Source: Alistipes sp. (GTDB lineage: Bacteria > Bacteroidota > Bacteroidia > Bacteroidales > Rikenellaceae). Taken from it: DNA of 39,234 nt. Positions 16,101 to 22,798 of this stretch are shown here, in pieces (the stretch's first letter is position 1; each line of letters begins with the position of its first letter). Location: the NCBI GenBank assembly GCA_017505725.1, contig JAFVOR010000010.1, forward strand, positions 1-39,234. Direction: 5' to 3'. The notes under the pieces were generated by a model that had not been told where the DNA came from, made no database searches, and saw only the letters and a program-made list of their open reading frames with translations. The position numbers were made by a program, and so were the translations under genes.

Positions 16101-17161
16101 ACATTCTTGATGTCGCCATAAACAGAGCCGAACAACGGAGCGCTCAAGCCCTTAATCTCGAAGTTGCCACCATCGAAGGTGTGTGCGCCATACTCCGCAA
16201 TTGTGGTCCAAGCCTCACCTGTCATATCGATATTTGCGGTTACAACAGCCGAACCTATAGGATTTGAAGCAAAGCTGATAAGAGCCTCCTTGCTATCGAT
16301 AACAAAGGTCTCGCTAGAGGCAGTAGCACCGTAGCTGAACTCCGCAAACTCACGAACAATACCAGCCTTGATAGCCTTCTCGCCATCGCTGTTGAACTTG
16401 ACAACCATCTTGTCGGTTGCGGTGTTGAGCACAACCTCAATCTCGCCATACTCGCCAGCAGGGAGTGCCACATAGATTGGAGTAGCCTCTGCGCCGAGTG
16501 CCAAGCCCTCGCTAAAGGTTACGGTCACAACATTTGTTGCATCGGCCTCTGCCACCAATGCTCCGTTGCTGCAATCTACGGTGAAGTCACCCGCAATTTT
16601 GCCAGTCTCGGTAGTTACGGTCATCGAGGTGAGGGTTACGCCCTCGCCCTTAGGTGCAAAGCGCAACACGCCAGCCAAGTGGTGCAAGTTGATAGCCTCG
16701 CCAGCCGCTGCAATCTGTCCGTAGAGCGGTGCTGCGCCCTCGGCAAACGAGCCAGCCTTGTATGGCTGCTCGGCGAGGAACGACACCTTCTGCGAGTTGT
16801 CGGTACGCACGCCACCCAAATCTACATCGAGCTTGGTAACAGGTGTAGGATAGACAATGTTGTACGGATAGGTGAGCTCGCTCTTGAACTCGAATACGGC
16901 CGAAACTTGACCATCCGCCTCGGCAGCAAGAGCCTCCGAAGCCACGCCATTTACGGCAATCTTGTCGCCCTCACTCCAATAGAGAGGATAGCTATCGCCC
17001 GACTTCTCGCCAATGTGGGTCTTGGTACCCTCCAACGAGATGGTAAGCGAGGTCTGGATTCCGTTGTCCACCTGAACACCGAGGTCCTCGGTTGCGTCTG
17101 TTGCACAAGAGTATGCAACCAAGGCGACAACCGCCAAGAAAATCTTTGATAACTTTTTCAT
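13190..17161 (-). CDS. Very large repeat lipoprotein (GLUG-like beta-helix), fimbrillin-like N-terminus
   Basis: This 1323-residue protein has a signal peptide MKKLSKIFLAVVALVAYSC with the lipid-anchor Cys at 19 and acidic residues after it (ATDATED), which in Bacteroidota favours surface exposure. Residues ~30-285 form a beta-rich region (EGTKTHIGEKSGDSYPLYWSEG style) like fimbrillin-type Bacteroidales adhesins. From ~290 to ~1260 there are about twenty irregular repeats of 40-55 residues, built from NC(T/S)N(S/N)G(D/K/N)I followed by a polar strand and a GG(I/V/F)xG(Y/R) turn, like GLUG motifs. They should stack as a right-handed beta-helix, similar to adhesins or glycan-binding proteins. 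No C-terminal sorting domain is seen. It is transcribed divergently from the GH123-like gene. The promoter is probably the TATATTTG box at 17225-17232. Its ligand is unknown. Confidence 0.85.
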   Translation of the reverse strand: MKKLSKIFLAVVALVAYSCATDATEDLGVQVDNGIQTSLTISLEGTKTHIGEKSGDSYPLYWSEGDKIAVNGVASEALAAEADGQVSAVFEFKSELTYPYNIVYPTPVTKLDVDLGGVRTDNSQKVSFLAEQPYKAGSFAEGAAPLYGQIAAAGEAINLHHLAGVLRFAPKGEGVTLTSMTVTTETGKIAGDFTVDCSNGALVAEADATNVVTVTFSEGLALGAEATPIYVALPAGEYGEIEVVLNTATDKMVVKFNSDGEKAIKAGIVREFAEFSYGATASSETFVIDSKEALISFASNPIGSAVVTANIDMTGEAWTTIAEYGAHTFDGGNFEIKGLSAPLFGSVYGDIKNVKLVDVAYTETTNVFSGAIACQLLGTMTGCSVSGEITINNTSYTGSVGSYADVAYAGVVGLCNGGVMTDCTNNAKITLVSLAGETTCAVNAGGVVGGAVNGCKFNGLVNNGDITFSGSTKKNFYLSGVVGRAQGIADQIPFTELNNCTNNGDIIQTAESVCGNDLLIGGITGVVSGVGKETVFSNLKNTGDITLGGKCRYAYGAGIVSYTATSSFENCENTGKMTIAKGAQQSSGKLIGLIFQVSGGSVKNCHNKGALAVEDDITFSHLVKLSGLVDTFGGDGAEMTNCTNSGTLTVGSISNTNDGNNGRLYMAGLVSTFNAGTISHCENLSSAKFTTAANNFAYGFMIGGLIGYISPTTSLVDQVITLADCENNAVIDIKTNTFSTIYLGGALGQLWANKADMSVNFVRVKNSGNITLGGTCTAGSYVVGGITSYVLAEMHYNDCHNTGNVTVETTGDVGNVYQGGFIGFSSHRTQDSPNACSFTNCSNSGKVVLKPTNVTGMAQIGGFIGRSIPGGASYVTVGTEIDEYSGCSNSGEIEVSGSGTIKNLWAAHFAGYLQQGSNIVDCTATATSKITLSIAKVTSNALTGWTAHCQQYSGGDKYRFERCSNYGTVDVSSTGLALLAHSGIVGGNSQADIKVSGSMTVDIIDCVAKTTFNFTGKTTSNFAHGGLCRYPYGGGSVYTVKGFKNESNINVGGTIGNNIESGGVGAYISATLIMDEETEIKENFTCSGTVGKYISYGGYWGNINHGSLTDKYEGSHSGNITITGTVGTNIVIGGIGAQHKAAINLDGVVNSGNITLGTPEKSLTVNGTYIRLGGISCGSAIGYDDDNFVHQLTNVVNTGNITMENVTLAETMTLVQVGGIFGYCSSPVDNATSYCNMKVVDVPIAQVGMFSGSARSATSLATNFKVGGSVTGEYNEEDEEYTWTKLNSSNFHNYIYGSGKSTDWTGTDNYDGCTLLTSKPTFN

Positions 17162-17224
17162 TTTGTTTGTTGTTTTTTGGTTATTGTTGATTTGTCATTG
17201 ATTCGTATTAGGGCATATTCGGAG

Positions 17225-17232
17225 CAAATATA
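17225..17232 (-). promoter_or_regulatory. Promoter -7 box (TATATTTG) for the repeat lipoprotein
   Basis: TATATTTG on the minus strand lies 63 bases before the lipoprotein ATG, inside the AT-rich divergent spacer. A -33 box at the usual distance is not clear. Confidence 0.45.
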
Positions 17233-17291
17233 TAAAAAAACTTTCAGTTTTTATCCTCAATTTCTAAAAATCTTTACTCTGCAACCGAAAG

Positions 17292-17323
17292 TTTGTAAAA
17301 TTGATAATTGTTTGTTACTTTTG
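17292..17323 (+). promoter_or_regulatory. Promoter (TTTG-N20-TACTTTTG) for the GH123-like gene
   Basis: The TTTG at 17292-17295 and TACTTTTG at 17316-17323 are separated by 20 bases, a full Bacteroidota promoter. The predicted start is near 17330, giving a leader of about 32 bases. Confidence 0.65.
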
Positions 17324-17361
17324 CCGAACGATTTCTACCAAACTAAACAAATATTAAGCAG

Positions 17362-19134
17362 ATGAAAAAGAACATTTTACTGTTGGCTGTCCTTGCGGCA
17401 GCAATGATGGGCTGCAACTGCCCATCGGTCTCAACTCTTGTTGAGGCTAACGACCCTGTTGCCCTCACCGAGGCCGATGCTGCGGCTTGGGAGGGAGTCA
17501 AGGGTGTGAACTTTGCGTGGGGTACTCCCGATTTGGTCTACTCGCGCAGCCTTGTTCCGCAGAATGTGACCGATAGCTACACTGCTACCGCTTGGCGTGG
17601 TGAGCGTGTATCGGCTCAGGCACTCTACTGGAGCGCAAAGGATGCCGACTGCATCGAGTTCGAGATCTCGGATTTCAAGGGCGAGGGTGCAACACTCCCT
17701 GCCTCAATTGCTACGGTGAACTTCGTGCGCTACACCTTGGCCGACAAGGTTGATGAGTCGTGCCGTTGTGGTCGTCCGAATGGCCACCCTGCAATTCTTC
17801 AGGCCGATATGCTCGACGATGCAGAGGCTTTGAGCGTTGCAGCAAAGACCACACGCCCAATCTGGGTTACTGTGGCTATCCCTCAGGATGCCAAGCCAGG
17901 CACCTACAAGGCAACCTTGAAGGTTAAGGGCGGTTGCTTGACTTCGGTGAAGCTTCCTCTCGAGGTTGTTGTCATCGACGAGCAGCTTGCAGCACCAAGC
18001 GAGTGGGATTTCCACCTCGATTTGTGGCAGCACCCATCGGCTGTGGCACGCGCTGCAGAGGTTGAGATGTGGAGCGACGAGCACTTCGAGGTTATGCGTC
18101 CGTTGATGAAGCGTTTGGCCGATGCAGGTCAGAAGGTTATCACCTGTACCCTCAACCGCGACCCTTGGCGTTACCAGTGCTTCGACGACTACGAGGCTAT
18201 GATCTATTGGAAGAAGTACGACAACGATAAGTGGGAGTACGACTACACCATCTTCGACAAGTGGGTTGAGTTTATGATGTCGCTCGGCATCGACAAGCAG
18301 ATTAACTGCTACGGTATGTTGCCTTGGGGACAGTGCATCCTCGACTACCAGGATATGCGCTCGAATGCCAAGGATAACCGCCTCCGTCAGGTGAAGACCA
18401 CTCCGCAGCAGGAGGCCTACGAGAAGACTTGGGCACCATTTCTCAAGGATTTTGCACAGCACCTCAAGGAGAAGGGCTGGTTGCATATCACCAATATGGC
18501 AATCGATGAGCGTAGCCCCGAGGATATGGATGTAGCAGCAGCGCTCATCGCAAAGTATGCTCCTGAGTTGGGCTTTGCAATGGCCGACAACCACGATTCG
18601 TACAAGCGTTACGCCAATATGCGCGATGTTTGTGTAGGTCAGAGACACTCGCTTATGTCGCAGGAGGAGATTGCTGCCCGTCGTGCAAATGGCGATGTAT
18701 CGACCTACTATGTATGCTGCAGCACCCTCTTCCCTAATGCATTCACCAACTCGCAGCCATTCGAGTCGGAGTTGCTCATTCTCTACGCTTTGGCACACGA
18801 CTACGATGGTATGTTGCGTTGGGCTTACAACTCTTGGCCTGCACGCCCTGAGTACGACTCGCGCTTCCGCCGTTGGGCTTCGGGCGACACCTATATCGTC
18901 TATCCGGGCAATCGTTCATCGGTGCGTTTCGAGCGCTTGGTCGATGGCGTAGAGCTCTACGAGAAGGTACACGCACTTCGTGCGAAGTATGGCGCAAATG
19001 CACCTCAGCTTGCCGCAATCGAGGCTAAGTTGGCGGAGTTCCGCGCTTTGAATAGCGAGTTCAACAATAGCAGTTACAATTGGGTAGCGTTCCTTGCCGA
19101 GATGAACAAGCTCGTCAACTCGGTGGCGAAGTAA
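17362..19134 (+). CDS. GH123-like / DUF4091 glycoside hydrolase lipoprotein
   Basis: The protein has 590 residues. The signal peptide MKKNILLLAVLAAAMMGC places a lipid-anchored Cys at 18. Residues ~40-210 form an N-terminal beta-sandwich and ~215-540 a catalytic (beta/alpha)8-type domain of the DUF4091/GH123 kind. GH123 enzymes are N-acetyl-beta-galactosaminidases that use neighbouring Asp-Glu residues in a substrate-assisted mechanism; here the pair is D382-E383 in NMAIDERSPEDM. Activity on GalNAc glycans is inferred from the family, and many DUF4091 proteins are uncharacterised. It has its own promoter, stands alone, and ends at a strong bidirectional terminator. It is divergent from the large repeat lipoprotein, which may bind related host glycans, although that link is only positional. 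No SusC/D pair is adjacent. Confidence 0.8.
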   Translation: MKKNILLLAVLAAAMMGCNCPSVSTLVEANDPVALTEADAAAWEGVKGVNFAWGTPDLVYSRSLVPQNVTDSYTATAWRGERVSAQALYWSAKDADCIEFEISDFKGEGATLPASIATVNFVRYTLADKVDESCRCGRPNGHPAILQADMLDDAEALSVAAKTTRPIWVTVAIPQDAKPGTYKATLKVKGGCLTSVKLPLEVVVIDEQLAAPSEWDFHLDLWQHPSAVARAAEVEMWSDEHFEVMRPLMKRLADAGQKVITCTLNRDPWRYQCFDDYEAMIYWKKYDNDKWEYDYTIFDKWVEFMMSLGIDKQINCYGMLPWGQCILDYQDMRSNAKDNRLRQVKTTPQQEAYEKTWAPFLKDFAQHLKEKGWLHITNMAIDERSPEDMDVAAALIAKYAPELGFAMADNHDSYKRYANMRDVCVGQRHSLMSQEEIAARRANGDVSTYYVCCSTLFPNAFTNSQPFESELLILYALAHDYDGMLRWAYNSWPARPEYDSRFRRWASGDTYIVYPGNRSSVRFERLVDGVELYEKVHALRAKYGANAPQLAAIEAKLAEFRALNSEFNNSSYNWVAFLAEMNKLVNSVAK

Positions 19135-19147
19135 TCGTTACCATCGC

Positions 19148-19188
19148 AAAACAAAAACAGGTCGCACTGCGCGACCTGTTTTTGTTTT
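19148..19188. terminator. Strong bidirectional terminator
   Basis: A perfect 18-base-pair inverted repeat (AAAACAAAAACAGGTCGC at 19148-19165 with its complement at 19171-19188) has a 5-base loop. The A-rich left arm and T-rich right arm let it work in both directions, for the GH123-like gene and for the kinase gene, whose stop codon touches its right edge. Confidence 0.9.
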
Positions 19189-20320
19189 ATCTCCGAAGCG
19201 GATTCTCGAATATCTCCTCCGAGCCACCCTTGCGCCTGATTGTTGTGCGACCATTGCGGAAGGGCTTTATCCCTTCGCCCTCGCCACAGCTGAGTACCAC
19301 CTCGCCCTTGTGGTCGATGAAGTGCCACCACTTGGCTATTCGCACCAGTCCGAGCCCCTCAGTGAAGTCAAAAGCGAGATCGTAGAGTGGAGGTATCACA
19401 AACTCCTTCCCGACTCTGTAACCCCATCCGTCGTCACAAAAGTCTGCCGTGAGATTCTCCACCTCTGTTGTGCGAGGTTTAGCCTCGAGCAGCGGGCGCA
19501 GTTGAGGCAGCTTATAGCTCTGCGAGCGAAGCAGACGGGCTATGCGGTAGTGGCGAGCATCACCCACCTTCGCAAAGAGTTTTTCTATACGGTCGAGCAC
19601 CTTGTCTTTGCCTGCGATAGCGAGTTTAGGTGTAATAAGCAGGTGGTCATCGTCGTGCAACAGATTTGTTAACAAATGATTTTTCGACATTGCCGCCAAT
19701 GCGGTGACTATTAAAGCAATAGGATAGTCGTCGATGTGAACATCAAAAGCTCTTTTGTTGCGTTTTGGATGCTGAAACAAGGGTGTGCCGACCTCCACGC
19801 ATTGGTCTATCGTGAAGCCGGGTCGATACATTGCATCGAAGTCTATCAGATGCATCCCCTCTCTGCCGATAATGATGTTGTCGGGCTTGATGTCTCCGTG
19901 TGCCCAATCCTTGCCGAGCAGTTCGAGTGCAAACTCCTCGAAGTAGCGGGCGAGAGCACCCATCTTTGATGGCGAAGATGCAAATTTCTCGATCTTGCTC
20001 TGTAGCGTCACGCCGTCTCTCCACTCGCAAAGAACCACATCCGCGAGTCGTCCTTCAGCGGCGTATGCGCTCACCATCAGTTCGTTAGGGTAATAGTTGT
20101 CGCCATATATGGCACGGAGATTTGGATGGTTGCGCGTGTAGATTCGCATCGCCTTGTGTACGCCATTGTGCATCACCTCCACGATGATTACCGAGTTGCC
20201 TACCCAGCACTTTACCTCGCCACGCTCGTTGGTTATGGGATATATCCGCTCGTTTCGCAGCCGTCTCGACATCACGTCGAGATACCCAATCGATGTGATA
20301 TATTGCGAGTAGCCAAACAT
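19187..20320 (-). CDS. Protein-kinase-like domain with C-terminal WG repeats
   Basis: This 377-residue protein carries a compact eukaryotic-type kinase fold. It shows a candidate ATP lysine K56 (KAMRIY), an alpha-C glutamate near E80 (PNELMV), the catalytic loop H141-G-D143-I-K-P-D-N148, the metal-binding D160-F-D162 in place of DFG, and the alpha-F aspartates (HIDDYP). A glycine-rich loop is not obvious. After a helical linker, residues ~300-375 contain WG-type beta repeats (GLVRIAKWWHFIDHKGEVVLS), which usually bind proteins. There is no signal peptide or membrane helix, so it is cytoplasmic. Catalytic residues appear intact, so an active Ser/Thr or small-molecule kinase is plausible, but the substrate is unknown. 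It is the last gene of the methyltransferase-DUF2520-kdsC operon, 12 bases after kdsC, and ends in the bidirectional terminator. Confidence 0.78.
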   Translation of the reverse strand: MFGYSQYITSIGYLDVMSRRLRNERIYPITNERGEVKCWVGNSVIIVEVMHNGVHKAMRIYTRNHPNLRAIYGDNYYPNELMVSAYAAEGRLADVVLCEWRDGVTLQSKIEKFASSPSKMGALARYFEEFALELLGKDWAHGDIKPDNIIIGREGMHLIDFDAMYRPGFTIDQCVEVGTPLFQHPKRNKRAFDVHIDDYPIALIVTALAAMSKNHLLTNLLHDDDHLLITPKLAIAGKDKVLDRIEKLFAKVGDARHYRIARLLRSQSYKLPQLRPLLEAKPRTTEVENLTADFCDDGWGYRVGKEFVIPPLYDLAFDFTEGLGLVRIAKWWHFIDHKGEVVLSCGEGEGIKPFRNGRTTIRRKGGSEEIFENPLRR

Positions 20321-20332
20321 CTACTCTTCTCG

Positions 20333-20872
20333 CTATTTGTCCGAGATAACCCCCTTCGAGTCGAGTGCCCAAATGCCCTTGACGCGGAGTACCTGCTCGA
20401 TGATGTCACGCACAGCACCCTCACCGCCATTGCGCTCCGATACATAGATAACCTCGTCGAGCACCTCGGCACAAGCGTCGGCAGGAGCTACGGGGATACC
20501 CACATAGCGCAACACCTCCAGGTCGGGGATATCATCGCCCATATAGATTACATTCTCGCGGTTGACACCTGTCTTGGTCACAAAATCGTCGATTGCGGCA
20601 ATCTTGTCCATACAGTTGAGGTACTTATGCTCGATGTGGAGACGGTTGAGGCGGCTCTCGAGATTCTTGCCAAAGCCACCCGAGATTACACCAATCTTGA
20701 ATCCGTGACCTACAGCATAGGCCAATGCGTAACCATCCTTGGCGTTGTACTTGCGGATGAAATCACCATCCGAGAGGGGCATAATGCCTCCGTCGGTCAT
20801 CACTCCGTCGACATCGAATACGATAGCCTCGACATCGGCTAACAACTCTTTGAAGTTTTTGTCCTTTCGCAT
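20333..20872 (-). CDS. kdsC: 3-deoxy-D-manno-octulosonate 8-phosphate phosphatase (KdsC family)
   Basis: KdsC removes phosphate from KDO 8-phosphate, supplying KDO for the lipid A inner core. The 179-residue length and small HAD type-C0 fold fit. The motif-I nucleophile and acid are D20 and D22 in VFDVDGVMTDGG; motif II is IGVISGG, and motif IV is YMGDDIPDLEVL. The segment IRKYNAKDGYAL is characteristic of the family. Its start overlaps the end of the DUF2520 gene by 34 bases, so translation is probably coupled. A general HAD phosphatase on another sugar phosphate is the alternative. The kinase gene follows after 12 bases. Confidence 0.9.
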   Translation of the reverse strand: MRKDKNFKELLADVEAIVFDVDGVMTDGGIMPLSDGDFIRKYNAKDGYALAYAVGHGFKIGVISGGFGKNLESRLNRLHIEHKYLNCMDKIAAIDDFVTKTGVNRENVIYMGDDIPDLEVLRYVGIPVAPADACAEVLDEVIYVSERNGGEGAVRDIIEQVLRVKGIWALDSKGVISDK

Positions 20873-21615
20873 ATATCTTCACTTATTTTGTCGTAAATAT
20901 CTTGAGTATGAGGTTTTTCTGCCAACATCGCACGGTGGCGAAGCAGGGTTTGGGTATCACCTCGGCGTGCAGGGCCCGTCTGCGAAAGTGTGGGATTTCC
21001 CACCTCGATAGCCTTCTTGGCAGTCTCCTCGATTACGGGCGCAACGATGTCGAATGGCAACCCCTCCTTTGTCAAAATCTCGGCAGCATTGGCATACATA
21101 GCATTGGCAAAGTTGCAGGCAAATACCCCCGAGAGGTGTATCACTGCGCGTCGTGCGCTATCGGCAGGCAAGACCTTCTGCGTGAGGCGGTGTGCCGCCT
21201 CGTATACCACTCGCAATGCGTGGTCGGTGGCACCCTCGACAAAGATGTAACCCTTGGTGAAATCGACCTTGCGACCTACCGAAAATGTCTGGAATGGGTA
21301 GAACACCGCGCGATGCAGATGCGGAGCAAGCGCCTCCAACGGACAGCATCCCGCAGTGTGTGCGACAACCGCACCCTCTGCCACCTGCAACCCCTTGGCA
21401 ACATCTGCTACTGCATTGTCACTCACCGAGATAAGGTAGAGATCGGCCTCTGCCAGGCGGGTGTTACTCCACTCGCACTTTGCCAACTCGGCAACCTTGC
21501 GGCCTCGCTCCTCGTTGCGTGCAAAGAGCTGCACAAGCTCCAAACCTTCGGCCTCTGCCACAGCCTGAGCCAGCGACTCCGCCACATTTCCACTACCTAT
21601 TACTACAACTTTCAT
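20839..21615 (-). CDS. DUF2520 Rossmann-fold oxidoreductase-like protein
   Basis: This is a 258-residue protein. It has an N-terminal NAD(P)-binding Rossmann domain (VVVIGSGNVAESLAQAVA) like F420/NADP oxidoreductase and ketopantoate reductase, and a C-terminal helical domain with the family segments VFYPFQTFS, HLSGVFACNFANAMY and LSQTGPARRGD. The substrate is not established for this family. The ATG at 21615 is chosen because it overlaps the upstream methyltransferase stop as ATGA and begins right at the Rossmann strand; a longer frame adds 31 unrelated residues. The DUF2520-KdsC pairing is common in Bacteroidales, as I recall. Confidence 0.88.
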   Translation of the reverse strand: MKVVVIGSGNVAESLAQAVAEAEGLELVQLFARNEERGRKVAELAKCEWSNTRLAEADLYLISVSDNAVADVAKGLQVAEGAVVAHTAGCCPLEALAPHLHRAVFYPFQTFSVGRKVDFTKGYIFVEGATDHALRVVYEAAHRLTQKVLPADSARRAVIHLSGVFACNFANAMYANAAEILTKEGLPFDIVAPVIEETAKKAIEVGNPTLSQTGPARRGDTQTLLRHRAMLAEKPHTQDIYDKISEDICERTKTSKSC

Positions 21616-22769
21616 ATAGAGTTCATCTTTATTGCCAAAAACTTTTCGCCTATGCGCGTGAAGCACCACCTCTCGGCTCCACCCTCCGAGCAGCGATAAC
21701 GCTTGCATATCTCGGCGTTTGCCATCGGGAAGTCGCGTCGATAGATCTCCACCTTGCTCCCTCGCATCATTCGTTTGAACTCGCTGTTGAGTTCATAGAT
21801 GCCCTCCACCTCGAATATGCGACCAAGAGGCTCGGATGGTCGCTCCACCGATAGGGCCACGCCATTGTTTGACCACACATCGCACTTGCCCTCGAAGGCT
21901 GCTGCCACCATACGGGAGTGTTGCAGAGCCACATCGGGCAGGGTTATGTAGCGGTATTGAGCGAAATCTGATAGTTGAGTGCTCCACTTTGCGTTGTTGC
22001 GCTCCTCGACGCTGCACGAAAACTCTCCTATGCCTATCGCAACAGCCGAGAGTTGCGAGTCGGAGCCATCGATGTAGATGTTGACCTCCTTTGCCTCACC
22101 CGATAGCGATACCGTCTCGACCGAGCACGAACCAAAGAGTCGGAAAGCCTCGTCGACATCGAAGAGAGGCGAACACTTTATGCAGATCTTGTCGGCAACA
22201 CTCTTCAGCCTATCCATCAGAGCCACTACATTGGGCGAGCAATCTTCGAGTCTTACCAGCTTTTCGCCCCTCTCGCCTCGGCGGTCGGGATCGGAGAAGC
22301 ACCAGTCGAAGTGGTCGGTGCAGGTTGCGAGATACTCCTCGGCGGAGGAGTTTATCACCTCGATATTCTCTGCACCAAGTCGACGGAAGTTCTCGCGGGC
22401 AACGGCGGCTACCACCCCGTTCCGCTCGATGGTCACCACCCTCTTGAAACGCTTCGATAGGGCATAGGCATCGACACCCAAACCGCAAGTAAGGTCGAGA
22501 ACGCTCTCACCCTCAAGGCGTTTGCGTAGGGCGCACTCCTCGCTCGACGACTGTTCGTAGGCGAGTGTCGGCACAATGGCCTGCACTGCGTAGTATGACG
22601 GGAGCTTCGTGCGGCACTTCTGCAGATTCTTCACCTGCGTTGCCACCACCGAGGCGTGCACAATGCGTCGGTCAAGGGCTATGTCGGTAGGTTTGCGACC
22701 AATATTCTCCTTGACAGCTTCGTAGCACTCTGCACTACATAATATCTTGAGCTCCTCTTGCGAAAACAT
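21612..22769 (-). CDS. SAM-dependent methyltransferase with THUMP-like C-terminal domain
   Basis: The protein has 385 residues. A helical N-terminal part (to ~90) precedes a class I SAM-binding domain with motif I VLDLTCGLGVDAYALS, the acidic strand-2 end VVTIERN, and a motif-IV variant DWCFSDPDRRG in place of DPPY. The last ~90 residues form a THUMP-like domain, suggesting RNA as substrate. The exact base modified is unknown. A TATCTTTG box sits exactly 4 bases before the ATG, predicting a leaderless transcript for a four-gene operon (methyltransferase, DUF2520, kdsC, kinase). Its stop overlaps the next start by four bases. Confidence 0.85.
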   Translation of the reverse strand: MFSQEELKILCSAECYEAVKENIGRKPTDIALDRRIVHASVVATQVKNLQKCRTKLPSYYAVQAIVPTLAYEQSSSEECALRKRLEGESVLDLTCGLGVDAYALSKRFKRVVTIERNGVVAAVARENFRRLGAENIEVINSSAEEYLATCTDHFDWCFSDPDRRGERGEKLVRLEDCSPNVVALMDRLKSVADKICIKCSPLFDVDEAFRLFGSCSVETVSLSGEAKEVNIYIDGSDSQLSAVAIGIGEFSCSVEERNNAKWSTQLSDFAQYRYITLPDVALQHSRMVAAAFEGKCDVWSNNGVALSVERPSEPLGRIFEVEGIYELNSEFKRMMRGSKVEIYRRDFPMANAEICKRYRCSEGGAERWCFTRIGEKFLAIKMNSI

Positions 22770-22773
22770 AGTG

Positions 22774-22781
22774 CAAAGATA
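22774..22781 (-). promoter_or_regulatory. Promoter -7 box (TATCTTTG) 4 bases before the methyltransferase gene
   Basis: The minus strand reads TATCTTTG-CACT-ATG, the same string as at ybeY. The 29-base gap to the comEC stop leaves the rest of the promoter inside the end of comEC. Confidence 0.6.
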
Positions 22782-22798
22782 CTATTTTTTACGAAAGA

